Origin: Laguncularia racemosa
Lineage: Eukaryota; Streptophyta; Magnoliopsida; Myrtales; Combretaceae
Length of the DNA stretch: 64,000 nucleotides
Assembly: GCA_037954665.1 (NCBI GenBank)
Contig: JBBMOL010000098.1
Location: 806,001 to 870,000 of the forward strand
Direction: 5' to 3'
Both the position numbers and the translations under genes were made by a program. Positions 36,137 to 48,229 of the stretch are shown piece after piece (positions within the stretch are counted from its first letter, which is position 1; every line of letters starts with the position of its first letter). The notes beneath the pieces are model-generated. The model was not told the DNA's origin, did not search any database, and worked only from the letters and a program-made list of their open reading frames with translations.

Positions 36137-37303
36137 TTAATCATTTGTGCTGCAAAATGTGAGAACCACTTTTCCATCAGCTACGAATTTCCGAATGAAG
36201 TGATGTTGAACATCAATATGTTTAGTTCTTCCATGAAATGCTGGATTCTTTGGCATTGCAATTGCTAATCTATTATCACACATTATTTCCGTTGCTTTGG
36301 CTTGCTTAAAATGAAAATCTACAAGGAGTTTTCTCAACCAAAGGACTTGTCGTGCTGCTGTTGTTGCTACTATGTACTCTGCCTCCAAGGATGAAAGTGC
36401 CATGGTTTCTTGCTTCTTTGAACACCATGTTATAGCACCCGATCCGAAGCTAAATATACTACCTAAAGTGTTTTTTTGATCATCTAAACTTCCTACCCAA
36501 TCACTATTAGAATATCCATACAAATTAAAATCAAATACCTTAGCATACCAGATGCCATAGTTTATAGTCCTAGCTATATATCTAAATGTTCTCTTTGTTG
36601 CACCAAAGTGTTGCTTTGTGGGACTTTGCATAAATCTAGACACTACACTTATTGAATAAGCAATATCAAGTCTTGTGTTTGTCAAGTAATTTAAACCTCC
36701 AACTAAGCTTCTAAATGTTCTTGCATCGGTCTTGTCTGTCCTATCTTCTCGCTGCAACTTCTCATTTATGTTCATCGATGTATCAGAAATTTCACAAGAA
36801 CTCATCTTAAATCTCTTAAGTAAGTCTGCTGCATACTTCTTTTGACATATAAATATTCCATCTTCACATTGCTTCACTTCAAGACCCAAAAAATACTTCA
36901 ACATTTCCATGTCAGTCATTTCAAAATTCTCTATCATGCTTAACTTGAATCTTTCAATCAATGATTTTGAAGTACCCATATAGATCATATCATCCACATA
37001 AAGACGTATTACTAGGAACTCACCATCATCCTCACATTTTAGATAAAGTGTAGATTCATTTTCACTTCTTATAAACTTGTTCTTTTGAAAGAAGGTGTCT
37101 ATTTTGCTGTACCATGCACGGGGGGCTTGTTTCAAACCATACAAAGCTTTTCTCCATTTATAAACCTTACTTTCACATCCTTGTTTAACAAATCCTTCAG
37201 GTTGTGAAACAAACACTTCTTCTTCTAACTCTCCAATCAAAAATGCAAACTTAACATCAAATTGGTACACTGGTAATTTAAATTGAGAAGCTAAAGCTAG
37301 CAT
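36137..37303 (-). pseudogene. Copia RT (C-terminal part) and RNase H
   Basis: A 388-codon open frame. Near the start are KWRKALYGLKQAPRAWY and YVDDMIYMG (catalytic YVDD). LKYFLGLEV follows, and the RNase H part has GYSNSDWVGSLDDQKNTLG, SKKQETMALSSLEAEYI and the terminal KHIDVQHHFIR. It is separated from the upstream RT segment by a stop near 37365, so in this copy the polyprotein is interrupted. It stops at 36137-36139. Confidence 0.85.
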
Positions 37304-37366
37304 AATCCTAACAGTTTCAAAACGTGCAACTAGAGAGAAAGTGTCATCAGAGTCAATACCTGGCTA

Positions 37367-37894
37367 CTACGAGTACCCTTTTGCTACTAGTCTAGCTTTG
37401 TGCTTTTGAATGCTTCCATTAGCATTAAACTTGGTCCGAAACACCCACTTTTGTCCAAAGATGTTTTTGTCTTTAAGAGCATCAACAAGTTCCCATGATG
37501 AATTTTTCTCAATGGCTTCCAACTCATCAGCCATTGCATTTTGCCACTTAGACTTTGCTGGTGCTTCTTCAAAGCAACTAGGATCCAATACATATAGTGC
37601 AAAGTTGCAAGTTTCATAGACTTCCCTTATTGATATGAATTTCCTTACCGATGACTCACTTAAAGAGTAAGATATGGGAGAATGATAATCACTTGAATAT
37701 GTGTTGTTTCTTGTGGGTGTGGACTCTGCAAATGAGGTAATCCCATCCATTGCTACTACTGCACTTTCACTTGATAGATCTGTCACGTATACTAAGACTA
37801 CGGCAGCTTCACTTGTGCTCCAATTCCATGTGCCTTCCTCATTAAATTGACCATCTCTACTTATGATAACTTTGCCACTTATAGGATTATACAA
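37367..37894 (-). pseudogene. Copia integrase end to RT start
   Basis: A 175-codon frame with MYNPISGKVIISRDGQFNE (integrase C-terminal end), a spacer, then KSKWQNAMADELEAIEKN and KWVFRTKFNANGSIQKHKAR, the start of copia RT. Stops bound it on both sides. Confidence 0.8.
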
Positions 37895-38239
37895 CCGATA
37901 AGCTTTGGATTACAAACTATAGCCAATGAAAATGCACTTTTAGGATTTGTCATCCAGTTTAGTGCAAGAATGTATAAGTACATATGCTGAACATCCAAAG
38001 ACTCTCAAGTGACTTACCCAAGGCTTCCTTCATGTCCATGCTTCATATGGAGTGTGATTCAAGACAGCCTTAATAGTGGAGATGTTCAAGAGATACACAG
38101 CTATTGCAACTGCCTCACACCAAAAGCGATTTGGGATTTCCTTTGTCTTCAACACACTCCTAGCCATTTCAACCACCGTCCTATTCTTTCGTTTAGCCAC
38201 TCCATTCTGCTGTAGTATGTATGGAGCTGTGAATTCCCT

Positions 38240-39001
38240 TCAAATCCCTTGCTCATCACAAAAGTTTGTGAACTCTTTGGATAGAAATTCACCTCCTCTG
38301 TCTATTCGCCACACTTTTATATTCCTTCCACTTTGCTTTTCCACCAGAGCTTTGAATTTCCTAAAATTCTCAAAGGATTCTAATTTGAACTTTAAGAAAT
38401 ACACCCAACTCATGCGTGTATAGTCATCTATTAATAATAGAAAGTATCGACTTCCACCCAACGACATTGTGTTCATTGGTCCACACAAGTCAGCATGAAT
38501 CAGATCAAGGCACCCTAAAGCTTGCCATGATTTCCCAACTAGAAAAGATCCCCTTCTTTGCTTCCCATAAATGCATCCCTCACAAAATGCAAGATCACCT
38601 ATTTTTGGCAAACCAAGGACCATATCCTTTGCATTCAAGAACTTTAGTTCATTTACATTTAGATGTCCATGCCGTAGATGCCACAACTTTGCTTCATCAT
38701 CACCTTTAACCATAATAGCTCTACTCACATCATTTGAGACATTTAGAGGAAACATGCGATTTTGTATCATAAGAACAATTGTGATCACTTGTCCTGATTT
38801 TTTGTCACGGATTGTGCATGAATCACCATTGAATACAGTTGTGTAGCCACTGGACATTAGTTGACCAATGCTCAACAAATTATAGGTTAAGCTGGGCACG
38901 AATTGCACATCATGGAGAAATCTGACGCCTCCTTGAATGGTTTTGATTGCAATTGTGCCTTTCCCTTCTACCTGGACCTGCTTATCATCGCCAAGGTGCA
39001 C
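38240..39001 (-). pseudogene. Copia integrase
   Basis: A 253-codon frame. The zinc-binding region reads HLRHGHLNVNELKFL and CEGCIYGK. The catalytic core starts DLIHADLCGPM and has RIDRGGEFLSKEF, so two acidic core positions are in place. A stop near 38237 cuts it from the rest. About 20 codons upstream, across a stop near 39013, the protease motif VDSGCSNHMT (DSG catalytic triad, near 39077) is in the same frame. Confidence 0.85.
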
Positions 39002-39274
39002 TACACTTTTCTAAGATTCATCAAGTTCTTTGAACAGAGAATGTGAATTAGTCATATGGTTTGAGCATCCACTGTCAACAAACCAAACATCACGTGCTGC
39101 AGTTGGAGCATCGGATTGAGCTATGAACAACTTGCTTTCATCTTTTACTTTCTCCGTGAAGTTTGCGACCTTCTGCCTTTCCTTATGCTTGTTCCAACAC
39201 TCAGCTTCTTTGTATCCATATTTCTTGCAGTAATGACATTAGATCAAGCTTTTGAATTGGCGCCAATCATCGTA

Positions 39275-39589
39275 CTAGCCTCGTCCTCTACTGCTTCCTC
39301 TTCCAGCACCACAGAATCCACCTCTATTTCTACCTCTGCCTCTACTTACTGACTCCTCAAACTTTCCTCTATAATTGGACTCCCCCTTCACTTGAAACGC
39401 CTTTTCATCACCCTTTTCAGAGGACATGTTCAATCTATCCTCATGAGCAATCAATTCATCAAAGGTGTAGATGGATAAGTCCTTCGATTCTTCAATTGCA
39501 GTAACAACATGATCAAAGCTCCTTGTCAAACTCCTCAGAACTTTGCTCATTGTGGTTTCATTACTTATTTCTTTACCATACGTCTTCAT
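39275..39589 (-). pseudogene. Copia gag remnant
   Basis: A 104-codon frame with SKVLRSLTRSFDHVVTAIEE, SIYTFDELIAHEDRLN and an Arg/Gly-rich tail (GRGRNRGG), typical of the C-terminal half of copia gag. The N-terminal half continues with stops to about 40000. Confidence 0.75.
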
Positions 39590-40121
39590 CTAACTAACAA
39601 TTTCTGATACTCTAGCCAGATACGTTTGCATGAACTCCTTCTCAAGCATGGTCAGAAGTTCAAAGTTGCAACAAAGAGATTGTAACTTCACTTGAATTAC
39701 CTTTTTATTACCCAAGTACTCTTGTTTCAATATCTCCCACGCTTCTTTGGATGTGTTTGTTGCTGCAATTCAGGGAAAGATCTCATCATCTAGAGTTTGT
39801 TGTATGAAGAACAAGGCCTTTGCATCCTTCTTGCGATTTTCTCGCAATTATGCATCAGGTTCACCATTCTACTCCACATATCCATTCTCTACAAAATTTC
39901 ACGATTCTTGGGACATAAATAGCGTATTCATCTTCAAGCTCCAAAACTGGTAGTTTTGTCCTTTAAAGATCGAGATCAAAGGCTGAGAACTCTCACCTGC
40001 ACCGTTGCTCACTGTCATATGTGTTTACTTGTCTTTCCCTTACGTTTCTTTTGTTTCCACAGATTTAGGATCAAACCCAGAGCCACATTCAGGACTTTTT
40101 TGCAAGCTCCGATACTAATTT

Positions 40122-40331
40122 TGTTAGCAAAAAATTGAAGATACACACAAGATACGAATTTGGCAACAATCAATAGATTTGTTTTTATTCATATTTATAT
40201 TATTTGATCATTATCAATAATGTAAAAATAAGAAAAGATAACCTTAGAACTAAAAAGATAAACTTAAACTTTAACAAGCCAAATCTTCCTAAAAGTTTGT
40301 TGTCCTAAATTCTTGAATCATTCATTTAACA
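40122..40331 (-). repeat. 5' LTR of the copia element
   Basis: In element orientation this is the upstream LTR, followed inward by the tRNA-Met primer site (about 40102-40121). It differs from its partner at about 14 of 210 positions by hand count. Confidence 0.9.
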
Positions 40332-40445
40332 CGAAGAAGGAAAACGTCTTATTAGCTAATTTATCCAAAAAGCCAACCCTGAAGCCTGATGATAGAGAGC
40401 GAATCCGTTTCGCTGGCTGCTTACAACTTCCCGTCGATCTTCCTT

Positions 40446-41035
40446 ACTCTAGAATATAATAGTCCCCTGCAAGACTCAAAATGTTAGTTGGCATATACCT
40501 TGAGAAAATAATTTCATACAGATTTCAGCTTTAGGGCTTTTATTTGAGTATTATGTTTGCCGCCATAGTTCATGGGGCTGCTATTATTAATATGTCTACT
40601 TGTATATATTATTGGGTTTTATAGTTTCTTGTCCTTGATAATCGTTTTCCAATGTGTTAATATATATATATATATATTGCTTTGACTAAGAAATTCCATT
40701 TAGGGTGCGTTGGCAAGTGAAATTTGACAAGGTAGTGAAGTCTTGTCTTGCAAATGGGAAAGAAGACTCGGGGAAGGTGGTCTTGGAAGTTGCATTGCAT
40801 GCCGCTCGTTTCACTTCTTTTATTCTCCTTCGTTTTTTCTCGGTACAGATGGGCGAGCGTTGAAGACACTTTTCAGTGGAGTCTTCCAATAAAATTTGAC
40901 TTGCAGACTCAAAGTGAGATATAGAATACGTGTATATATATTGAGAAAATTAATTCTATGAGCTTAATATATATCCATGTTATCCAATGTTGATTCGCTA
41001 TATATTTATTCATAAGGCCTTATGGTTTCAAATTT
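40446..41035. other. Intergenic, nothing firm
   Basis: Contains a TA microsatellite near 40658-40678 and a GC-richer block at 40690-40910. Two overlapping minus-strand frames in that block (40657-40869, 40686-40889) have no recognisable features. The start AGGGTGCGTTGGCAAG resembles some MITE ends but has no partner. Confidence 0.35.
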
Positions 41036-41175
41036 CACTACAAGAATTTTTGTATTTGGTGACATTTACATATTTTACAAACGCCACTCATCCTATTGTA
41101 CTTTAGTTATGTTTATTAAACATCACACAAAATATATTATTAGTGATGTTTATGACTAATGTTAAATATATAAAC

Positions 41176-42511
41176 CGGTGCGCTCAAATTAACCAATCTT
41201 TTTAAGTTTTAAATTTATAACCAATCAAATCTAAAATAGAGCTAAGCAGTGTACCCATCGACTATAGTATAGATTTAACAAGTGTAGTCCTCTGGGATCT
41301 AGAAAACAAGTACTAGTATTACATTTCTCTACTATTTAGCCTAAATTACGATGTGGAAATTATGAACTAAATTAACAATTAACAAATCCTAATAACCCTA
41401 GAATTATATTGTCTAAAAAAAATATGTATTCAATCACAAAATATACCCTTTATCTTGTTTCACCCTAATCCTTAAATTCTTAAAATAAGATATCGATTAA
41501 TGAATCAATTTACACCTTGCACTGCAGAAATTCTCAAGTAAAATCAATTACTTCCTCAAGTTAATCAAATTATTAATCATGCACAAGATAATGGAGACCT
41601 CTCCCTCACTACCGTCATGCAAGATCTCATTAAGTTTACAATTCCTGATAAAGTTTAATCTTTATTGCAGAAAATCAATATTTTCCTGCCTCTATGCAAA
41701 ACATGTAATATCTCTATTCATAAAGATCTATTTTACTATACGAAACCTCTTTCAATCTAATAAAAATCAGACATGCAATCAATTCATGAGCATAAATTAA
41801 CACAAGAATAATGGAAACATATGAATAGATGCAAAGATATAAATAATTCATTAATCAACCAATGTTTCAACACATAAGTTAGGGTTTCACAAGATGAAGG
41901 ATATAAAGAATTACTCCTCCATGGAGTTTTTAATAAAAACAGATAATCTAGAGAAGTAAAATTGATTCATGACAGAAAGAATAATCCATCGTGTTGTTTG
42001 TGATCTCTAATGATGCTCGGACAATTTTCTTCTTGAAGCTCATAAAAATGCTCTCTTAAGGTTTTCATAATAGAGCCAATATCATAAAAGTTCTTTTTAA
42101 AATAAAACAAGGCATCTATTTATAGTTCTGCGAAAACAGAGTTCAGCACGAGTATCAGCACGACCATGCTCGAGGCTGTGCTGACTTTGAAACATGTTAT
42201 TTTCACTTCCCAATTCAGCACGACCGTGCTCAAGGCAAGGTTGAAACTTTTTTTGCTTCTGACCATTTTTTTCACTCAACACTAGCATCAGCACGGGCTG
42301 TATTGAAAGTTAAGTTGAACTAGAAATTAATTTTCTTCATTTTTTTGCCTAATTTCACCTCGTATTTTGCTCATATCATCCTTAAATCTTTATTTTGTCT
42401 CCATTGAAGCCTGGAATTAAATTTTAATTATATAAGTACCATTTTCTTCAACAAATCATATAAAATTATAACTAATAAGTACTAGAATTAAAGGTCTTCC
42501 GACACTTATCA
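41176..42511. mobile_element. Solo-LTR-like repeat, family X copy 2
   Basis: Flanked by perfect 5-bp repeats TAAAC (41171-41175, 42512-42516). It begins CGGTGCGCTC, aligned with TGATGCGCTC of copy 3, and ends CACTTATCA. It has no real coding sequence. The region 42120-42310 has GC-rich words such as CAGCACGACCGTGCTC. It sits in the left subterminal region of the CACTA element. Confidence 0.75.
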
Positions 42512-43228
42512 TAAACTCTAATTCAATAATCTTTTTTTTATATATTATTATAAGAGTTGATTTTTTTCTTGACATAATTTTTCATTTACCGAATAAATTT
42601 TTTTTAAATAATTAGGTTTTTTTAGATTTGAAAACTTGATTAACTAAAAAAAAGCCTAATTATTAGAAGAAAAAAACCAAAAATGCCTTTCTTTGGTGAA
42701 AAATAAAATTTAAAAAACCCCCTTCTATATCCAACCCACCCTTTATACCTAAAAATTGTAACTATTACTACCCATTATTTTTCATCCCTCACCTTAGTCG
42801 TCCCTCATTCCCTTACGCTTATCTTGGCCTCTTTCTCTATTTTTGTCTTTCCATTAACTTCCCTGACGAGGAGCCACAAGGAGCAAACGAGATCAATCGA
42901 GCAACTTAAAAAAGTCCAAGCTAACAACGTCTCTCACTTAAGGAATGAAGATCACTTAGAAACACGAACCCTTGTCTTCAAGGTGAGTTTTTTTATATTG
43001 AGCATTCAATAAAATTAAGGTTTGAAGAAATTATTTTGGGTAAATCAATTTTTTTTCTTTAGGTCTCTATTACCTTATTCATAAATTGTGAAGTGTAGAA
43101 CTACCTTTAATTTGCGAGAAATAAGACGTTGCAATGTGATTGGTTTCCTTTTTTTTCTATTGATTTTTTCCCTGTTAAGTTTGATGATTTTTGTGTTCTT
43201 TGCTATAAACAAATTTGATTTATTTTTT

Positions 43229-43603
43229 TTAAGTATACGATAACATGGACTCAAGAGATGTTTGATTGTTACTATTGGAGTTTTTAGATCTTAGCCTAAG
43301 TGAATATGTCATAAATGAAAAACACACATTAATTGTACACATTTGTGGAGAATTGAACTCAATTGGCATGCATATCAGTGAAGATGTTTTGAAATATCCA
43401 AAAAGTAGGTAGCTTTCGGTGACCTTCCATTGAGGTACAATATCATTGAACAAGTTATGTAAAGCCAAAACATTATAGCCTCTACGAAGTGTTACTTGAT
43501 CTACACCCGTAGCCGCTATACTTTTTGACATTTTAGGTGCATGATCTAGGGAAGAAGGGCTTAAGATGTAAACAACATCATCTTCTTTCATGCCCTTGAA
43601 CAC
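43229..43603 (-). CDS. Unidentified open frame inside the CACTA element
   Basis: A 124-codon frame. Its first 50 or so residues (for example FKGMKEDDVVYILSPSSLD and VTLRRGYNVLALHNLF) have the look of real protein sequence; the rest is less convincing. I do not recognise it. It lies on the strand opposite the transposase, like the kinase fragment, so it may be another piece of captured host gene. It could also be chance. Confidence 0.3.
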   Translation of the reverse strand: MFKGMKEDDVVYILSPSSLDHAPKMSKSIAATGVDQVTLRRGYNVLALHNLFNDIVPQWKVTESYLLFGYFKTSSLICMPIEFNSPQMCTINVCFSFMTYSLRLRSKNSNSNNQTSLESMLSYT

Positions 43604-44289
43604 ATGGTACTACAAACTACAATTATGCTCTTTATGTGAAATGCAAGGATTAGAATGTTAATACATTTTTTATTGATAACTTGGGGAATGGGGAAGAAAG
43701 AGACCAATGAAGGTGTATTTTATGATGTTGATGTGGAACACAAGAATTGATGGCTAGTTAACCCTTGTGTACAGAAAGCAAAATTCATTTTCACCATTTT
43801 TCATCATCACTTTCCACTAAGAATAAACACCATATTAGTCATTAATTATTTTCTTCACCTCCATCTTCATTTATTGCTAAAATCATCTTCTATTCACAAC
43901 CTCTATAATAAAACTCATAGTATTTGATAGTTATAAGAACTTGATTATAGTAATAAACGTTTGAGAAAACGTCCAGGAAACATTGTCTACAGAACAAAGA
44001 ATCCAAGTTATCATGCTATCCATACAATCAGTTCTTGTAAGTAGCAATTGCATCAAGGAAACATTTACAATAAATATGGGGGGTAAAAATAACAAAAGGA
44101 TGCCCTCAATAGATACTTGCAGCAACCGTGATAAAAGATTAAAATGGCACCAACTATAACTTGGACAGATTAAATTTATAATAGGATGCAAATGGCAAAA
44201 CAGCTATTTAGTTAAACTGCACTATCACATGAGCAATTGCCTTTTTAGGCACAAAACTACTGATCTAGTAAGAAAGTTGTAATTATAGG

Positions 44290-45740
44290 AATTGGGATAT
44301 CCTCTTACCCTTCTAACATATGTAGAACCTTTTTCATTATTGGGCGACATGGCAAATCCTTCACGATGCACAAAAGCCCTACCTTAACAACCTCTTCTAG
44401 TTCTCTCATGTCAATCTCCTCATCACCCACTAATTTTATACATTAACTTGTGAGGAAGCAATGTCGAACTGAATCTTCTTAGACAACTTCACTCTCTGAG
44501 AGACACCAATCAATGTTCCTCTTATAACATATTATCTCCAGCAGCACTACTCCAAAGTTCTAGACATCTGCCTTAGCAGTCATAGGCAGTCTCCGATGCC
44601 ACCCGAGAGCAACATATCCTCTTGTACCTCTTATCCCTATCTAAGTCTTTGTTTGGTCCAGTGTTAGCAGTTTTACTAATCCAAAATCAGAAATTTTCTC
44701 ACATTTCCCCATCAAAATATTTTAGGGTTTAATGTCACAATGAATTATTTGTGTTTCACACTCCTCGTGTAAATATAAGATACCTTTGGCAATGTCTCGT
44801 GCAATCTCCATCCTTTCTTCCCAGCATGGTAGTTGCCTTTTAAGTGTAAAGAGCATGTCCGCAAGTGATCCGTTGCTTATATACTCGTACACCAAAAGCT
44901 AGTTTGGACCTTTTAAGCAATAGCCAAGCAATCAAACCAAGTTCTGATGATGTGTTCTTCCAATAACTTCAACCTCAATCCGAGACTCCTTTTCACCTTC
45001 TAACAGTGATGCGCTCGAATCTATCCGATCATTTTAAGTTTTAAATTTATAACCAATAAAATCTACTATCAAAGTCCGAATCTATCCAATAGTTTGTAAT
45101 AATGCTCTCCTAGGGTTTTCAGACCAAAGTCCAAAAAAAAAATCTCCTTTAAAAAATAAAACAAGGCGTCTATTTATAGTTCTACGAAAACAGGGTTCAA
45201 CATGGGCATCAACATAGCCATGCTCGAGGCCGTGCTGACTTCGAAACACGTTATTTTCACTACACAATTTAGCACGGCCATACTCGAGGTAGGGCTAAAA
45301 AAAAAACTTGTATTCTCATTATTGGCATCAACACGAGTTGTGCTGAACTTGGGACACACCTTGATATAGCTACTGGTCATTTTTTGCATCCAGCACTGGT
45401 GTTTACATAGGTTGTGATGAACTAAAAATCAATTTTCTTCATTTTTTGCCAAATTTCACCTCACATTTGCTCATATCATCTTTAAAACTTTCTTTTGTCT
45501 CCATTGACGCCTGGAATTAAAATTTAATCATATAACTGTCATTTTATTCACAAATCACATGAAATCTATATAAAATTGTAACTAATAAACACTAGAATTA
45601 AGGGTCTTCGGACACTTATTAGACAGCCATTTATCTAGTCTCTTCATAGCTATAGGTTTCTCACTACCCTGTATCATCCCTTTGTAGACAATCCCAATTA
45701 CACCCCTACCAATTTCTTCCTTGATGGTGTGTTGTTCCAT
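44290..45740 (-). pseudogene. Lectin receptor-like kinase (LECRK type) fragment
   Basis: Minus-strand kinase domain in two parts around a nested repeat (45007-45621). Before it: EIGRGVIGIVYKG and KPIAMKRLDKW (Gly-rich loop and Lys). After it: EGEKESRIEVEVIGRTHHQN, LLVYEYISNGSLADML, LYLHEECETQIIHCDIKP (catalytic Asp), ISDFGLVKLL and GIRGTRGYVA, then the C-terminal lobe ending KKVLHMLEG. This matches the kinase domain of G-type lectin S-receptor-like kinases of the LECRK group. In-frame stops (after THHQNLV, after GPN, after CDIKP and more) make it a pseudogene. The ectodomain and membrane segment were not found. It lies inside the CACTA ends, so capture by the transposon is likely. Confidence 0.85.
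45007..45621. mobile_element. Solo-LTR-like repeat, family X copy 3, internally deleted
   Basis: Starts TGATGCGCTCGAATC and ends CACTTATTA. Flanks are AACAG (45002-45006) and GACAG (45622-45626), one mismatch. Removing it joins the kinase sequence in frame (DKW-L-LEGEK), which locates the insertion exactly. It matches both ends of copies 1 and 2 but lacks about 700 bp of their middle. Confidence 0.75.
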
Positions 45741-46126
45741 TGTCGTTATCTACTGAATGATTCCCTTATCATTATCTTTATCTATTTACAATTTCCGACC
45801 TCTACTGATGGTGTGTTGTTCTACTATTGTGTGATACCCCAATGTAGTGCATATCCTTCTTTACAGGAGTTTAAATTCCTTATTTACAGGTCACTTTGAT
45901 TGACAGTTAATTTTCCTTTTATGTCGTCATGATCAACAATGCTGTTGTTGGTGTTAATTAATAGGTGATGTTGATTTTTTATACATTATAGTAGTGAGAC
46001 CTCAATATATTTTCCCATGTCTATTAAGATTAAGTTAGTCATCTTTATGATAGGCAAGTTGTCATATTATAGTAGTGAGACCTTAATATATTTTTTATAC
46101 ATATATTTTCCCGTTGAACAGATTGT

Positions 46127-46220
46127 CAAAAGTTGCCTTGAGAACTTTTTGGAGGAAGAGAAGTTCTGTCACTTAGTAGTTGAACTTTGTTTAGCTTACC
46201 TTTTTCATTTGTTCCAAAGG
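46127..46220 (+). CDS. Candidate internal exon of unknown gene in the CACTA element
   Basis: A TTCCCGTTGAACAG acceptor-like tract is followed by an open stretch IVKSCLENFLEEEKFCHLVV...LFHLFQR and then GTAAG. The product looks helical and protein-like. I do not recognise it. It may be part of the transposase gene or of captured host sequence. Confidence 0.25.
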
Positions 46221-47039
46221 TAAGAAATCAAATGCTATGTTGTTCCTTGTTTAAGCAGTGAATGCTCAATCTCACTCTTCGTTTTCTTTTTTTCTTTTCT
46301 TTTACCTCTGCTGCATTGTCAATAGATTATTTGAACTAGTAGAATTGCAAAAACCTATGTTATTGAGTCCTGCTCTATTTGAAGTGCAATGTATGATTGT
46401 TTTGATGTCTTGGCTTGATCTTGTTTGATAAAGATCATGTTGTAGGCTTGATAGTTCTTTGTATTGAAGAAGAATAATAAGTGAAAGATGACATGTTTTC
46501 AGTCCAATTTATTGGATATCATTCTAAATGTCGTATCTATAGCATTCGACATATATCTACAATGTTGACTTGATCTTTGACTTAATGTGGATTTTTTTTT
46601 TTTTTTTGTGGTACATATGGGAATTTGATTTGCATTTTGAGGGAGCCTACCTTCTATGTTCTATAGCATTTTTAGTCTAGCTCCGACAACAGTAGTGCTC
46701 ATTTGTGTTCCGGCGATTAACTTCCAACAACAGAATTACATTTCTGGTAAGTCCCTAATTCGCTTCATCACTCAAGTCCTTTTAGAAAGCATTATTTTAA
46801 CCCTTTTAGGCCCCTTATACTTCCAAACTAAGTAAACTTACAAGTTCACAATTTAAATGCTTATATGTTTATCATTTTAGGTCTAATTTACTTTAAAATA
46901 AAGTTCATTATATGTTTACCATTTAAGAACTTATGTTTTCAATATGTGTGTCAAACATTATTGATTGCACTTTTTTCCCCAACAATCTTATTGTAAAACA
47001 CTTTTTCATTTTGATTTGCTATGGGATTCTTTTACAGTC

Positions 47040-47513
47040 ATGGATAAGAGTTGGATGAATTGTCATATTGAAAGCGAAGAGTACCTATGGCATGTAGAGT
47101 TTTTTATTGCATACTTGCGCATGAAGTATGGAATGGATACAAGGTTAAGTTGTCCATGTAGGAAATGCTTAAACATTAACTCGCACACTATAAATGTAAT
47201 AAGAGCACACTTGCTTGTAGATGGGATAGATGTAACTTACCGTTGTTGGATATACCATGGTGAGAGGTCGACCATTGAATTGCCAAGGAGAACTCAAGGT
47301 AGGATACGTCATGAAGAATATGATTTGAGAACAAACAGAAGCGAGGGGTTCAACGAGGAAAATGACAACGACATTGATGGACTTGATGAGATGCAATATA
47401 GTAGTATGCTATGTAATACAAGAGTAGTGTGTAGGTATACCATGTTCTGTAGGGAGTGTTGGGTAGGGAGTAATGTTGTCATTGTGCAATATGTGTTGTC
47501 ATATAGGTGTTAA
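47040..47513 (+). pseudogene. CACTA transposase N-terminal (transposase-associated) domain
   Basis: From ATG 47040 the frame gives MDKSWMNCHIESEEYLWHV, LSCPCRKC (Cys at residues 38, 40 and 43), HLLVDGIDVTYRCWIYHGE (Trp 70). This is the transposase-associated domain at the start of TNP2-type CACTA transposases. The catalytic domain that should follow is absent; the frame runs out at 47513. A TTTTACAG acceptor-like site sits just before the ATG, so a 5' leader intron is possible. Confidence 0.85.
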
Positions 47514-47640
47514 GGGACAATATTCTAGAATATTGTAGAATCTGCATGGTTATAATTCCTTTGGGGCAATATTGTAGAATATTGATGTTTTGCTTACATG
47601 TTAAGGATGAAAACTTCATTACTTTGTAAATGTCTTACAG

Positions 47641-47952
47641 CTACCTAAGCTTTCTCAAGCAATTGCACAACTTGCTGGGAATTTTTCAAGTACTTCAGGT
47701 AAATAATCATAAATATGTGATAGTATTTTGTCCCCCTCCCTTCTCTCTCTCTCAATTTAAAAAAAAAAAGATATAATTGTATGCATATGTTGTTTAAAGG
47801 TTGTATATTTTGTGACAGGAACAAAAAATGCACAAGACCTTGTTCATTCACCAAGTTCATCTAATAGTGATGATACGAAAAGTAGTGAAGAAAAAAATGA
47901 TAACGAAGATGATGAAGATGAAGATGATGAAAGTAGTGATGATGAGGATTGA
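47641..47952 (+). CDS. Acidic C-terminal exons of a CACTA protein
   Basis: Two exons, 47641-47698 and 47819-47952, with acceptor TCTTACAG, donor CAG/GTAAAT and acceptor GTGACAG. Joined, they encode LPKLSQAIAQLAGNF and then a very acidic tail (NDNEDDEDEDDESSDDED) ending at TGA. This could be the tail of the second CACTA product (TNP1/TNPA type) or of the transposase. Splice sites and frame agree; the assignment is inferred from position. Confidence 0.5.
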
Positions 47953-48229
47953 TGCGAGAAATAAGATGTTAGACGAGTTCATGTGATGTTTAAGGTTAAA
48001 CCTATTGAAGTTTGACTTTTTTTCATCTTATTTGGATTTGTTTAGTTAAGGATATTACTCCCAAGTTTTGTTGATGTGAAAGCATCATGTTTATGGGGTT
48101 CATTTGAATATGTGAGAAAGAAATGTGCATGGTATATATAATTGTGTATAACTAAATAGGTGTATGTTGGCTCATATGAAGATTGTGAAAGCAGGTCGAA
48201 ATCGATGCCTATTACAATTACCACATTTA

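Larger units (their letters stand above)
35836..40331 (-). mobile_element. Ty1-copia retrotransposon
   Basis: Two 210-bp LTRs (35836-36045 and 40122-40331) with TG...CA ends differ at about 14 positions. Flanks CGAAC and CGAAG form a 5-bp target duplication with one mismatch. Just inside the right LTR, the minus strand reads TAGTATCGGAGCTTG, the initiator tRNA-Met binding site common in copia elements. A purine tract AAAGGGAG precedes the left LTR. Internal order on the minus strand is gag, protease, integrase, RT, RNase H, as in copia. A few stops break the frame, so it is probably not autonomous, but it is far younger than the gypsy element. Confidence 0.92.

Noticed and set aside
38416..38846. 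Plus-strand open frames in the copia region
   Set aside because: Opposite strand of integrase and protease coding sequence.
40686..40910. Small gene or MITE in a GC-richer block
   Set aside because: No homology recognised, no paired inverted repeat, and two competing minus-strand frames.
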